This document shows, piece by piece, positions 1 to 11,960 of a DNA stretch of 64,000 nt; position 1 is the stretch's first letter; the number at the start of each line of letters is the position of its first letter. This stretch comes from Pseudorasbora parva. Its lineage: Eukaryota > Chordata > Actinopteri > Cypriniformes > Gobionidae. A program made the translations under genes and the position numbers. The stretch spans positions 55,016,306 through 55,080,305 of the forward strand of contig NC_090173.1 of the NCBI RefSeq assembly GCF_024679245.1. The letters run 5' to 3'. The notes beneath the pieces are model-generated. The model had not been told where the DNA came from, made no database searches, and saw only the letters and a list, made by a program, of their open reading frames with translations.

Positions 1-864
1 GCGCTCCCAGACATTTGTAATATCCACAAGAAGAAGTCATGAGCAGCTTTCTAAGCGGGCAAAGAAAGCGGGCAAAGAAAGCGTGCGGGAGCACTTTAAA
101 AATGAGAGTGACGGGGCAAAATGCAAGTATTGCAATGCAGTGCTTACCGCATTTTACAGGCTATAAGTCGCTCCGGAGTATAAGTCGCATCAGTCAAAAA
201 ATGCGTCATGAAGAGGAAAATAACATAAGTCGCACTGGACTATAAGTCGCATTAGGGCAGAAGCAGAGCGGGAGCCACGCGCGCTGTGCATAATGGAGCA
301 GAAGAAAGAAAGTTTGAAGTGAGAAACTTGTGAATGACTAGAGAAAAGCAGAGGTTACTTTAACTGTAATGAAGAAAACAAAAAAATCGCTGACTGAAAG
401 CAAGATGGCCAGAGCTGAAGGGACGAGTCCACAGATGCTTGAACTCTGCCGGGAGAGGCTCAGCCGTGCGAGTCAAACGCTGTGAATCATTCTCGGGCTC
501 GGCTGCATATTTTACTACATGCCCTAATCATGCAGGCACCCTCGCGGCCACTTGCGTTGCTCGTGAACTGGAGCGCATCTCATCCTAATTTAACGAAACT
601 CAGCGTACGCCTCACAGACATGAAATATATCTTAAGAAAGCTTGAAATGTCTTTTAACAATTTAAAACGAAAAGAAATAGGCTACTTTCTGATTATGTAA
701 TCCATGATGTGCATTTCTCTCTATAGGCGCGTTCACTACGGAGATGGCGGTCGTCAAATTAATAAACTAAAAATAACCCTGACGCACACTATGGTTAACC
801 GAGTATTAACCGCTAAGGGCCTCGGTTAACGGTTAATGAAAAACTTGAAATAGTGCAGCCCTAA
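1..864 (+). mobile_element. hAT-like transposon remnant with BED zinc-finger fragment
   Basis: Bases 38-148 read in frame as a BED-type zinc-finger start: basic KRAKKAGKESVREHFK followed by DGAKCKYCNAVLT with the first Cys pair. This resembles hAT transposases. The frame then breaks into a 'tataagtcgc' repeat (about 162-256). At 790-864 a palindromic stretch (gttaaccg / cggttaac) ends in tagtgcagcccta, a hAT-type terminus (TAGGGCTGCAC on the other strand). The left end is outside the window. The element abuts a LINE fragment starting at about 865. Bases 300-780 hold nothing else I recognise. Confidence 0.6.
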
Positions 865-990
865 GCTGGAGTTTGTTTATTAAGCGAGCAGGGCAACCAC
901 CCAGTAGAGCTTTTCAATAATCTAGCCTTGAGCTCATGAACGCATGCACTAACTGTTCAGCATTTTGCATTGAGAGCATGTGCCGTAATT

Positions 991-2051
991 GACCCTTCCC
1001 TAAGCCACACCCGAAAACCGCCACCGGCCAATCGTGGCTTAGCAACCGTAACTAGTCGCGGAAGGTCTGTCAAGCTTTCGAGCGAGGGAAACATGCCGAT
1101 GCGAACCTGTGCGTATGGATTGTGCAAATTGGATGCCTATCCTAAAAGTTTGGACGCAGGGTGTAATTTTTGTCCTTCCCCAAACATAAAACTGAAGGTA
1201 AGAAATGCCAGGCGTGAATCAAGCAGTGTGTGAGAGACCTCGTTCACAACTAACGTTAAATATCGACAGGATTAACAAAAACACCTAAGTTTGCTTCAAG
1301 GAACTGAAAAAACATGAGGATTTGACTGATTCAAAGTATTACATATGATGCAGTATATAGACTATAAAAAGGCTTTATTTATTAATTTTATATATCGTTT
1401 ATAGTTTGTTTAGACAAAATGTGTGCAAATTAAGACCATCATATAAGGATTGTTGTTTATAATATTAATAAAACCCATCATGTTTGAGAGAGTGACTTTC
1501 TGTTATAAGGTTTTAGTAACTGTGTGGTTTTTGATGAGTGGCTCAGATCAATATCTCTGGCTAGTGCCAGGTCCAAAGAGTAGATTATAGACACACGACA
1601 CGTGAGCAGTAGTCCGGCGCGATAAATTTACCGGTAAGCCGGAGAATCATTGCAAAATTTTCAGGCTAATGTCTTGTGTTTATTCCACAAGATTTATTGA
1701 TAAGCTGTTTGATTTATAATTATTTGATTATTTTCTCATTTTACTCACCCTGTTGTGCATGAACATACGTATGAAGCGGCTGCTGATTGCACTGAGACTA
1801 GGCTTTAGCTTCAATTTTAATGAAATTATTCTCTAATCGGTTGCATATGTCGCGGATATATCCTGCGAATGCATACTGCAGTCCGTTTTTTCTTGTTCTC
1901 TCAGATATTTCACCTGTTCACCAATAATGACTAATTATCTACTCGGAAATGTCTGACACCGGCGCATACATACTGTAATAGACGTGCCAGAAGTGAAAGC
2001 TTGACAGGCGTAGCAACAATAACTAAGGGGGGCGGGGCTTAGCGAAGGGTC
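991..2051 (+). mobile_element. Inverted-repeat element carrying a broken THAP domain (P-element-like?)
   Basis: The ends are GACCCTTCCCTAAGCC and its near-perfect inverse GGCTTAGCGAAGGGTC (15 of 16), flanked by AATT on both sides; AATT could be the target duplication or part of the inverted repeat. From 1093 a reading frame starts MPMRTCAYGLCK, with the paired cysteines of a THAP zinc finger. Frameshifts follow, then a stretch resembling W-I-K-x-C-G-R-P (about 1210-1240), NIDRINKNT (about 1259-1287) and VCSK-like sequence up to about 1302, with a stop where Tyr is expected. THAP domains are typical of P-element-like transposases. No catalytic domain remains, so it is probably a non-autonomous derivative. 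Confidence 0.6.
1093..1310 (+). pseudogene. THAP-domain transposase fragment, frameshifted
   Basis: THAP-like start (C-x3-C spacing in RTCAYGLC) decayed by at least two frameshifts and a stop. A possible donor (aaggtaaga) at 1195 may be relic or chance. It lies inside the 991-2051 element. Family assignment is from motif memory only. Confidence 0.5.
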
Positions 2052-2606
2052 AATTTAGATATATTTTTAAGATGGTAGAATCAGTTTTACAGATGCTAGA
2101 AACGTGGCTTTCAAATGAGAGATTGGTATCAAAGAGCACACCCAGGTTCCTCACAGAGTTTACTTTTTTTGTTGCTATATTACTGTATTTATACCCTTTT
2201 TATTGTCAATTAAAATTTAAAAACATGTAATACCCTTAATTAACTGTCTACAACTATCTTTAATTTATGTGATGCAAAGTACGAATAAAAAAAAACAAAA
2301 AACAAAAACAGAAATAATATATATAGTTTTAATTCTTTGTATTCTGTAGGTAATTTAAGTCTAGATTTAGATGTAAAAAATATTCTAAAAGAACACAAAT
2401 GGTTTTAAGCCTAATTATATTATAAGCCTTTATGGAAGTTTGTTTTTGCCACAGAATAAAAAAATAAAATAAGGTAACACTTTAGTGTGGGGAACACATA
2501 TTCACTATTAACTACGACTTTTGCCTCAATAAACTCCTAATTTACTGCTTATTAATAGTTAGTAAGGTAGTTTTTGTAGCGTTTAAGTTTAGGTATTGGG
2601 TAGGAT

Positions 2607-4425
2607 TAATCAGAATCAGAATCAGAAAGAGCTTTATTGCCAAGTGTGCTTTCACACACAAGGAATTTTTTTTGGTGCTGAAGCTTCCAGTGCACATAAA
2701 CAATACAATACAACACGGTAATAAAAAATTCTAAGAATAAAAATATGAAGAAAAATATGAACAGTATAAGGTCACGGTTACGTTTAGTCAGAAGACGTAG
2801 ATTATGAGCATTTACAGTATTTGGGTGGAGAGAATAAATATAAATAATAAATAATATAAGTAATATAAGTAATCACCTGAGTTTAGGAGATATTGCACTA
2901 AAAAGTGGGAATAATTGCACTTACAGGCATTTGCCTTGGAGGGGGGGGGGGGGGGGGGGGGTCTTAACTGTTCAAGAGGGAAATGGCCTGTGGGAAGAAA
3001 CTGTTCCTATGCCTAGATCTTCTAGTGGCCAGTGATCGGAGTCGCCGTCGTTGACGGTAACAGTTCAAACAAGAGGTGTCCGGGGTGAGTGGAGTCTGTG
3101 ATGATTTTACCCGCTCTCTTCCTCACTCTGGAAGAGTACAGGTCCTGGAGGGTTGGCAGTTTGGCACCAATAATCCTCTCTGCAGTCCGGATGGTACGTT
3201 GCAGTCTCCTGATGTCTGATTTGGTAGCTGAACCAAACCAGACAGTGATGGAGGTGCATATAACCGACTCAATGACAGCTGAGTAGAACTGAATCAGCAG
3301 GTCCTGTGGCAGGTTGAACTTCCTCAGCTGACGAAGGAAGTACAGTCTCTGCTGAGCCTTTTTCACATTGGAGTCAATGTGATTGTCCCACTTCAGGTCC
3401 TGAGAGATGGTAGTTCCCAGGAACCTGAATGACTCCACTGCGTCCACAGTGCTGTTCATGATGGTGAGTGGGGGGAGTGCTGGGATGTTCCTCCTGAAGT
3501 CCACTATCATCTCCACCGTTTTGAGCGCATTCAGCTCAAGGTTGTTATAACTGCACCAGACAGCCAGCTGTTCAACCTTCAGTCTGTAAGCAGACTCGTC
3601 ACCGTTCTGGATAAGGCAGATGACAGTGGTGTCATCTGCAAATTTCAGAAGCTTGACAGAGGAGTCTTTAGAAGTCCAGTCATTGGTGTACAGGGAGAAG
3701 AGCAGTGGGGAGAGAACGCACCCCTGGGGGGCACCAGTGCTGATTGTAAGAGTGCTGGATGTGAGTTTACCCAGTCTCACTCGCTGCTGCCGGTCTGTCA
3801 GGAAGCTAGAGATCCATTGACAGATTGAGGATGGTATGGAGAGCTGGGTCAGTTTGGCTGTGAGGAGATCAGGCATGATGGTATTAAAGGCCGAACTGAA
3901 GTCCACAAATAGGATCCTTGCATAGGTCCCAGGTCTGTCGAGATGTTGCAGGATATAATGCAGTCCAATGTTGACTGCATCATCCACAGACCTGTTTGCT
4001 CTGTAGGCAAATTGAAGAGGATCCAGCAAGGGTCCAGTGATGTCCTTTAGGTGGGCCAATACCAGTCTTTCAAATGACTTCATGACGTGAGAGCAACAGG
4101 TCTGTAGTCATTTAGTCCAGTGATTTTGGTTTTTTTTGGGGACGGGAATGATAGTGGAGCGTTTGAAGCAGCTGGGAACTTCACACTGCTCCAATGATCT
4201 GTTGAAGATCTGCGTGAAGACTGGGGCCAGTTGGTCAGCGCAGGCTTTCAAACAAGCAGATGAGATGCTGTCTGGGCCTGAAGCTTTCTTGGTCTTCTGT
4301 TTTTTGAAGACTCGGCTCACGTCCTCCACACAGACCTTAAGCTCAGGTTGGATGGCAGGAGGGGGGAGAAGAGGGGGTGCAGGAGGTGATGGGATGTAGA
4401 GTAAGGGGATGTAGAGTAAGGTCAT
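2607..4425 (-). mobile_element. L2/CR1-type non-LTR retrotransposon, 5' truncated
   Basis: On the minus strand a 353-codon frame (4083 down to 3022) carries reverse transcriptase motifs: LFVDFSSAFNT with the first catalytic Asp at residue 61, a GAPQGCVLSPLLFSLYTND block, and FADD at 148-151, then the thumb region and a C-terminal conserved segment. An upstream frame (4425-4108) holds the KKASGPDSIS and IIPVPKK motifs but is out of register: an eight-base A run at about 4131-4138 and a one-base defect near 4085 separate the two. No endonuclease is present, so the copy is 5' truncated. The 3' tail (2607-3020) contains a 22-bp homopolymer G run and ends at the left in repeated AATCAG units, as L2 tails do. 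Confidence 0.8.
3022..4425 (-). pseudogene. LINE reverse transcriptase reading frame, frameshifted
   Basis: Reverse transcriptase and connection domains of an L2/CR1-like ORF2. The catalytic Asp residues are kept but two frame breaks (near 4131-4138 and 4085) and loss of the N-terminal endonuclease make it non-functional. Upstream, a 15-bp unit (gggatgtagagtaag) is repeated twice at the truncation edge (about 4391-4420). Confidence 0.78.
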
Positions 4426-4462
4426 GCAGAATAAGGCATTAATATGTGCTTTATAAGTAAGG

Positions 4463-4572
4463 GATAATGTACACCCAGCCGGTTGTTATTGCAGAATAAA
4501 CCCCGACAGAGGTCTTGCATCACTCTGAAGGGGTTTATTCTGCGATAAAAACCGGCTGGGTGTACATTATCC
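4463..4572. repeat. 110-bp perfect-type hairpin
   Basis: Left arm (ggataatgtacacccagccgg, then ttattgcagaataaacccc) is answered by a right arm (ggggtttattctgcgataa, then ccggctgggtgtacattatcc) around a short loop at about 4505-4530. It adjoins the left end of the 4575-5243 element and probably belongs to the same transposon family. Confidence 0.7.
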
Positions 4573-4574
4573 CG

Positions 4575-5243
4575 CTTATTACACGGCTACTCAAATAAAT
4601 AATTATTAAACACAAAATATTGTCTCGAGATTAAATATTTTATTAGCTCTTACACAAAGCTTCTGCGAAGGAAAACAGTTCCAACCTGCTTTAAGCCTTT
4701 ATCTATTGCTGAAGATTTGCCATATGCCCTTGCTAAATGTTGAAAATGAATGCTGAAAGGGTTAGTTCACCCAAAAATGAAACCAAGCCTATGATTTACT
4801 CACCCTCAAGTTATCGTAGGTGTATATGGCATTCTTCTTTCAGACAAATACAATCGGAGTTATATTTAAAAAGTCCAGGCTAACGTTAATCCCAGCAGTA
4901 GTTGTAGTTGTGTTTGAAGTCCATAAAAAAATGCAGCTGTCCGTCAAATAACGTGCTCCACACGACTCCGATGGGTTAATAGAGCCTTCTAATTCGAATC
5001 GACGAGTTTGTGTAAGAAAAAGATCTATATTAAAAACGTTATAAAGGAAACCTGCCTTGAAGTCTTCCATTGTAACCCACGACTGTTTAAGCCACAAGAT
5101 GGCGCCAGCGTTAAGCATAGAAGTAATACCGGTCAAGATAACTTGTAGTACCCGGATGAGCGGTTGTTATCTGGAAATAACATACCGCTGGAATGCGCGA
5201 TTGACCAATCAGAATCAAGTATTTCACAGAGCCGTGTAATAAG
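4575..5243. mobile_element. Non-autonomous DNA transposon with 14-bp perfect inverted ends
   Basis: Ends are CTTATTACACGGCT (4575-4588) and AGCCGTGTAATAAG (5230-5243), an exact 14-bp inverse. No transposase. The middle (4757-5056) is one arm of the 'gggttagttcacccaaaa' foldback family, so the element has captured or been invaded by that repeat. No clear target duplication seen. Confidence 0.65.
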
Positions 5244-6610
5244 TACTAATAAACAGCCAATATCCTAGTAATATGCATGCTAATAAGCAACTAGTTAATA
5301 GTTAATAACTGAACCTTAAAATAAAGTGTTAAAAAAGATAATTGCAACCTTTTATCTTACAATTATGAGTTTATATCTCACTATTCTGACTTAATAACTC
5401 ACAGTTGTGAGAAAAAAAAGAGATGTTATTTTGTCGTGTTGCTCTTGGTGTGAAAAGGTCTTGAAACCTCAACTATGCCAGGCAAAATCACTGCCGAAGA
5501 CGCATGCATGTGTTTAGCCACACGAGGCCTGTGTTGTTCATGACTCAAAGAGCCCATTGACCCTCCGAGCTGAAGATTAAACTGTTTTTTCTGAAATCAG
5601 AGCTCTCACAATCGGAGCAGTCAGCAGATAGAGGAAGCCTGGACTTGTGCTTCAGTGCTCCATTTGGAGAAGACCATTAAAGGCATTTAGATCACAGACT
5701 CAAGTCCTGCTGGAGAAAATTGCAGCCGTGTCTTTTATGTGTCGCTCTCATTTAGATCAGATTAAAGCGTCGAGCTCTCGGCTCTTCTCTGATGTGGCTG
5801 TGTTTGCTTTCAGTCAGTCAGGTGGTGATATAACAGCTCTTCTGCTTTTGTGGTTTTCATGGGAACTTTTGTTTTTTTTTGTCTTTAGCCCGTTGCTATT
5901 GAACACTGTTTGAAGTTTTAATGTTTTTGCATGCAATCATTATATCTAACTGTTACATATGAAACACACATGGTGGTTTTCTGGAGGGGGTGTCTAAACC
6001 ATTTTAGACACTTTATTTCAGCCTGGATATGGCCATTTCAGATGGTTGATGCAAAATGATATATGAAAATGTTAAATTAGATGATTATAACAAAAACAAG
6101 AACAAGTCTGAGTCATATTTCACCTTAACCAAAAGGAAGGAAAATAAAACAAAATGAATTTTCCCTCTTAGGACCATTAAGATGAGACACTTCAGGTGAA
6201 ATCTTTTTAGAAATCTCCACTTCAGTAGCACTTACTTACGCTTACATAAGTTTTTATTCGCCAATGCTTTATTCCTTCTGAACGTTGAGGGGGTTGTTCA
6301 TACATCATTATTCCAAAAAATGTCTTTTTATTATTATTTATTTGTTAAAAAGACATAAAAATTGCCTCTGTAAAAACCTTTAGCTGTGATACTGTATGTC
6401 AGTAGAATTAAATGTTTAATTAGTGCATTTTTAATGAGATAATACCTTATTTGCATATTTAACATAACACTTCAGAAGCTTGTAATACTTAATGCACTGT
6501 GATAAATCAAGTGGGGAAGAGTGGTGATATCTTTTAGTTAACACTTTGACTCCATTCTCCAGTAGTGTCTAAAACATTTTTGCACCACTATTATTTCCAT
6601 GACAATGAGC
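5244..6610. other. Intergenic or intronic sequence, no gene seen
   Basis: Mostly AT-rich and unique-looking. A short hairpin (gtgtctaaaccattttagaca) lies near 5990. No exon with matching coiled-coil coding was found. Confidence 0.5.
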
Positions 6611-6613
6611 AAA

Positions 6614-6620
6614 TGCCTGA

Positions 6621-6670
<50 letters not shown>
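6614..6670. repeat. (TG)n microsatellite inside a short hairpin
   Basis: About 24 TG units flanked by tgcctgatctg (6614) and its inverse cagatcaggca (6673), the latter being the tip of the neighbouring Tc1-like element. Confidence 0.85.
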
Positions 6671-7854
6671 CGCAGATCAGGCATAACATTATGACAGGTG
6701 AAGTGAATAACACTGATGATCTCTTCATCACAGCTCCTGTTAGTGGGTGGGATATATTAGGCAGCAAGTGAACATTTTGTCCTCAAAGTTGATGTGTTAG
6801 AAGCAGGAAAAATGGGCAAGCGTAAGGATTTGAGTGAGTTTGACAAGGGCCATTGTACTAGCTAGATGACCAAAATCTCCAAAACTGCAGCTCTTGTGGG
6901 CTGTTCCCGGTCTGCAGTGGTCAGTCTCTATCAAAAATGCTCCAAGGAAGGAACAGCGGAGAACCGGCCACAGGGTCATGGGCGGCCGAGGCTCATTGAT
7001 GCACGTGCGGAGTGAAGGCTGCGCCGTGTGGTCCGATCAAACAGACGAGCTACTGGAGCTCAAACTGCTCAAGAAGTTAATGCTGGTTCTGATTGAAAGG
7101 TGTCAGAATACACAGAGCATCACAGTTTGTTGTGTATGGGGCGGCATAGCTGCAGACCAGTCAGGGCGCCCATGCTGACCCCTGACCCCGCAGAAAGCAC
7201 CAACAGTGGCACGTGAGCATCACAACTGGATCACGGAGCAATGGAAGAAGGTGGCCTGGTCTTAGGAATCAGGTTTTCTTTTACATCTCATGGATGGCCG
7301 GGTGTGTGTGTGTTGCTTACCTGGGGAACACATGGCCCCAGGATGCACTATGGGAAGAAGGCGAGTCGGCAGAGGCAGTGTGATGCTTTGGGCAATGTTC
7401 TGCTGGGAAACCTTGGGTCCTCCATCCATGTGGATGTTACTGTGACACGCACCACCTACCTAAGCATTGTTGCAGACCATGTGCACCCTTTCATGGAAAC
7501 GGTATTCCCTGGTGGCTGTGGCTCTTTCAGCAGATAATGCTCCTGCCACAAAGCAAAAATGGTTCAGGAACGGTTTGAGGAGCACAACAATGAGCTTAAG
7601 GTGTTGACTTGGCCTCCAAATTCCCCAAATCTCAATCCAATCGAGCATCTGTGGGATGTTCTGAACAAACAAGTCCGATCCATGGAGGCCCCACCTCACA
7701 ACTTACAGAACTTAAATGATCTGTTGCTAACATCTTGGTGCCATATAGCACAGCACACCTTCAGAGGGTCTAGTGGAGTCTATGGCTCAGGGCTGATTTG
7801 GCAGCAAAATGGGGACCAACACAATATTACATCATAATGTATGGCTGATCGGTG
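6671..7854 (+). mobile_element. Tc1-like transposon with broken transposase
   Basis: Ends CGCAGATCAGGCATAACATT and its inverse (7831-7854), each flanked by TA, length about 1.18 kb, as expected for Tc1. From 6811 the transposase reads MGKRKDLSEFDKG with a stop soon after, then a helix-turn-helix segment (SKTAALVGCSRSAVVSLYQK), a DDE core with WKKVAWS and HLWD (NLNPIEHLWDVLNKQ at about 7628-7672), but with several frameshifts and stops. Inactive copy. Confidence 0.85.
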
Positions 7855-9240
7855 TAATTTCTATGTTTTTTTTTCTTACATTATGTAAATTAGCTTGTGA
7901 AATGTCTTTAATTGTCATAAAATAATGGCAATTACACAACACTCAAAATAAAGCTTTCAAAAGGAGGTTTTCGCCATAAAAGAACCATTATTGCTTCTCC
8001 AAAGAACCATTATTTTCATAGTTTGAAGAACATTTTAATAATCTCAATAACCTTTTTTCAAAAAACCTCTTGTTGAATAGGAAGGCTATGAATGTTTATA
8101 GTACAGTATTTTCAGAGTGTTGACAGCTCCATGTTTGTCCACCTGATGGCGTTCTTTACTTAAATTTGTCTCTTGAAACATATCAGCTGAGTTTAGAGAG
8201 GCTTAAACACATGTGTGTAAAACAGATCTGAGAGCACTAAGAGATGTTCTCAGAAATGTCTGTTGATGTGTGTTCAGTGCCTTGTTTTGTTTTGCAGTTT
8301 TATTTGTTAATGTATGAACTGTAGATCGTTTGCTGAGGCACGCTTCACTATTATTGTTGCTCATGCATAAATCCTGCAGTGCCTAGCAGTGTCTTAGCGA
8401 CTCCTCACCCTCAGTGCTTCTCAACCACAGGCCACCACAGGCTTCACAGTGGCTGCAGGATGACTTAAAAGTATTTCAATTTCTATTATTAATACATTTA
8501 AAAACAACAACACATGAAATTAAAATCAATATGTAATTATTTTTTACTTCTCAATAGCTTGAAACTTCTGGAATCACGAAATGAAATGGTGAAAATAGCA
8601 GCGTTGTTATTTGATTGGAGCACAAAAACAGAAAATATTATAACCTATTTGGGGTTATTATAACTATTAAAACCTATTTCAGCCTTCAAATATTGTACTG
8701 GACATTGAGGGGCCTTCGAGTCGAAATGATTGAAAACCAATGGCAGCCTTAATATAGTGGTATAATGGAAAAACTAAAATATCTGGAAACTAAAAACCCA
8801 TGGTAGACCAAAAGAATTCACCCAAATATTACAGCAAAAATAATAATAATCTAATTTAATGATATTGCTGAAATGTTGATGCATTGCAGCATGTATACAT
8901 GATGTAGTGGTTACTGTTATAAGAATATTATTTTGCTTTTTTATGGCTTTTTTGTTGTTTTGTCATTATTATAAGTTATTTGTTGAGTTGTGAATTGTGA
9001 TGTCAAGAGCTCATCTTTCTGCATTTTTTGGTTGTCACCATTCTTGAAGTTTGGGTGTCAAGTGTCAATGTAAATTAAGTTATTGGCTGAAATGTGACAT
9101 TTTGCATTCAGTCCGCATTTAGAACAAATGTAAATTTAGCAAAGCAAACTTAGGACAATTTTAAGATAGTAGTCAAGATCTGAAGCCATCAGGTTGCGTC
9201 ACATTTTTTAAAGAGTTTTCTCAGCAATTCCTAGTTTTTA
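7855..9240. other. AT-rich sequence, no gene seen
   Basis: No frame of note and no clear repeat boundaries. 9241-9342 belongs to the repeat split by the 9343-9847 element. Confidence 0.5.
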
Positions 9241-9342
9241 ATACAAGTCAGCTTAATTTATATAGCTCTTTTTACATTATGGATTGTTTCAAAGCAGCTT
9301 CACAGTGATAACAGGAAACTAATGGAAGAGTTTTGGCTGTAC

Positions 9343-9847
9343 TAGCCTGACAGGCCAGACCCACATCAAGATGTTTGGTCTGGAAACTCACCATTGACAG
9401 CTCAATCTGAGGGGCGGATTAACGGTTGTCTTTCGAACTCCCTCTGCACAGCGTATACGCAATTTGATAGCGCTACAACCAACCAGAGCTAGTTGAAAGA
9501 TTAAACTTTTGCCGTATCCGGTCGGCAAAACTCAGAACACATCTTCCCTTCTTAAGAATGACTTCAGTGCCGTTCTTTGTTCTTTTCTCAGAGAAAAGCT
9601 TAACTCCAAGTCTTCCAGAGTCGCGGTCTAAGCTGATTCGAAAGGCCGCCGCCGTTCACCAGTTTCTATGTTTACTAGAAGCACGCAAAGGCAACTCGGC
9701 CGTCATTATGTTAAGCCCCACCCACCGACTCGGGATTGGCCCGACCAGAGTTTGGCGTTTACAGTATAACTGTATTGAGAGTTGCTAGACGACACTCACG
9801 GCAGATTAGGTTTGCTGCCGCTAGGGTGCGTCTAGATTTCTAGGCTT
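9343..9847. mobile_element. Short interspersed element with TAGCCT ends, copy 1
   Basis: Closely matches 59360-59888. It starts TAGCCTGACAGGCCAGACCC and ends with tctagatttctaggct. Flanks tggctgtac / tggctgaac look like a 9-bp target duplication with one change. It splits an older repeat (gcagcttcacagtgataac / aacagcagctct). The reading frame inside is shared with copy 2 but has no recognised domain. Confidence 0.65.
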
Positions 9848-9995
9848 TGGCTGAACAGCAGCTCTAAAAAAAAGTTATTGTCTAGCTAAAGTAAGTTTTT
9901 GATTTGATTCATTTCTGTTGTAAATAATCATGAGTTATTTACTTTGGGGCAACTCCTTTACACAACACCATTTTCAACTAAATAAAAAAACTTAA

Positions 9996-10566
9996 AGGGT
10001 TAGTTCACCCAAAAATGAAATAGATGTCATTAACTCCTCTCCCTAATGTCGTTCCTCACCCGTAAGACCTCCGTTCATCTTCAGACACAGTTTAAGATAT
10101 TTTATATTTAGTCCAAGAGCATGATTCGGGTCGCCAATGTCACGTGATTTCAGCAGTTTGGCAGTTTGACGCGAACAGAACTGCTGAAATCAAGTGACAT
10201 TGGTGACCCGAATCATTGATCGATTCCCTGATTCATTAACCGTTTGATTCTTTTTGGAGGCACATGAAGGAGGAAGACAATGCTGAATAAAATCGTAGTT
10301 TTTGTTATTTTTGGACCAAAATGTATTTTTGATGCTTCAAGAGACTCTAATTAACCCACTGATGTCCCATATGGACTACTGCGATGATGTTTTTATTCCC
10401 TTTCTGGACATGGACAGTATAGTGTGCATACACTTAGATACGCTCTCAGACTAAATATAAAATATCTTAAACTGTGTCTGAAGATGAACGGAGGTCTTAC
10501 GGGTGTGGAACGACATTAGGGGGAGGAGTTAATGACATAAATTTCATTTTTGGGTGAACTAACCCT
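9996..10566. mobile_element. TTAA-flanked foldback element
   Basis: Begins AGGGTTAGTTCACCC and ends with the exact inverse; both ends are flanked by TTAA (9992-9995, 10567-10570). Long arms (about 9996-10125 and 10435-10566) surround a second palindrome at about 10121-10215 (gattcgggtcgccaatgtca and inverse). No coding capacity. Confidence 0.8.
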
Positions 10567-10570
10567 TTAA

Positions 10571-11224
10571 GTTCTGGCTGTTCATTTGCATCATGGCAAC
10601 AGTGTTTGGTGGCTTGAGAACCCAAACTTTGAAATAGGTTTTGAAATAGTTTAGAAACGAGACCGTAATCATCTTTGTGTTAACTTCCAAAAACGTGAAT
10701 CTGTGAGAACGGTGATGGCATGCACGTAAGCATTACGTGTTTAGTCTGTAGGCAAGCACATTGAATACATGTGTGCGCACGTGCATCGTTTCTCTTTTCA
10801 AAATGACCGCCAAGTTACTTGTCTGGCATGCATAATACAGCGTTTTTAGTTCAGGCAGGACCTCTTTGCGAAATAAAATGTATTGACAATGTTTGGATAT
10901 GGCAAAAGGCTCCAAGTGCTCGAGCTGAGATACATCCTTGAAACATAAATCCCAAGCCTTCAAATAACCAAAAGTGTCTAAGCATATTTTACTGAAGGAG
11001 ATACAATGATGATAAAGATTTTCTACACAGAACCCAATTATCAATTATGAAGATGCTAGGAGGTGAAGGGGTGCAAATGTCTGTGTGACAGACCGAGGAA
11101 CATGAGTTTGAATGAGCTTAAATACTATAGTTGCTTATAGTAGGTGAAGTAATAAATCAGCCGAGGACCAGTCTTAAAGAAAAAAAAATTAGATGACTTA
11201 CTTTTAAGACTAGTCTTAAGTGGT
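10571..11224. other. Unassigned sequence
   Basis: A 103-codon minus-strand frame (11044-10733) shows no recognisable motif. Nothing else stands out. Confidence 0.4.
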
Positions 11225-11960
11225 ATATGCAACCGGCCTCTGATCTGGACACGGCCTGGATCTGGCCGACTGCAGTAAACTTCTGGATAAACAGAGAGAC
11301 TATCAGCGTGGATGCCACTCTTCTTATGATGCAACGAGTACATCAGGTGTTATTTGAAGTGTTCCCGGTTCCGGCTGACCTAGTTAATGCAGCCTAATAA
11401 TCATTTAGCAATTGATAATGTTTTATGTGTATGCCATAGTAAAGAGACGTGTTTTTAGTCTAGATTTAAACTGACAGAGTGTGTCTGCTTCCCAAACAAT
11501 GCTAGGAAGACTATTCCACAGTTTAGGTGCTAAATAGGAAAAGGATCGACCGCCTGCAGTTGATTTAGATATTCTAGGTATTATCAACTGGCCAGAGTTT
11601 TGAGACCGCAATAGACGTGAAGGAGTATAATGTGTTAAGAGCTCGCTTAAGTACCGGGGAGCTAAACTATTTAGTGCTTTGCAAGTAATAAGCAAGATTT
11701 TAAAATGTATGGGATGTTTAATAGGGAGCCAGTGCAGTGTTGACAAAACTGGGCTAATATGATCATACTTCCTGGTTCTAGTAAGAACTCGAGCTGCTGC
11801 GTTTTGGATCAGTTGGAGTTTGTTTATTAAGCGAGCAGGGCAGCCACCCAGTAGAGCATTACAATAATCTAGCCTTGAGCTCATGAACGCATGCACTAAC
11901 TGTTCAGCATTTTGCATTGAGAGCATGTGCCATAAATTTGATATTTTTTAAGATGGAAGA
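11225..11960 (-). mobile_element. L2-type LINE 3' end
   Basis: A 167-codon minus-strand frame (11926-11423) encodes the C-terminal region of an L2-type ORF2: SRLDYCNALL, LQLIQNAAARVLTRTRKYDH, LHWLPI, and a final LWNSLP...FKSRLKTRLF. No reverse transcriptase core. The 3' untranslated tail probably continues to about 11225. The 11810-11934 part matches 865-985. Confidence 0.75.

Larger units (their letters stand above)
865..2160 (-). mobile_element. L2/CR1-type LINE fragment split by an insertion
   Basis: Bases 865-985 closely match 11810-11934, which encodes the C-terminal part of an L2-type LINE protein on the minus strand. The match resumes at about 2052-2110 (atttttaagatggtagaat versus attttttaagatggaagaat). 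The 991-2051 block is therefore a later insertion. Confidence 0.65.
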
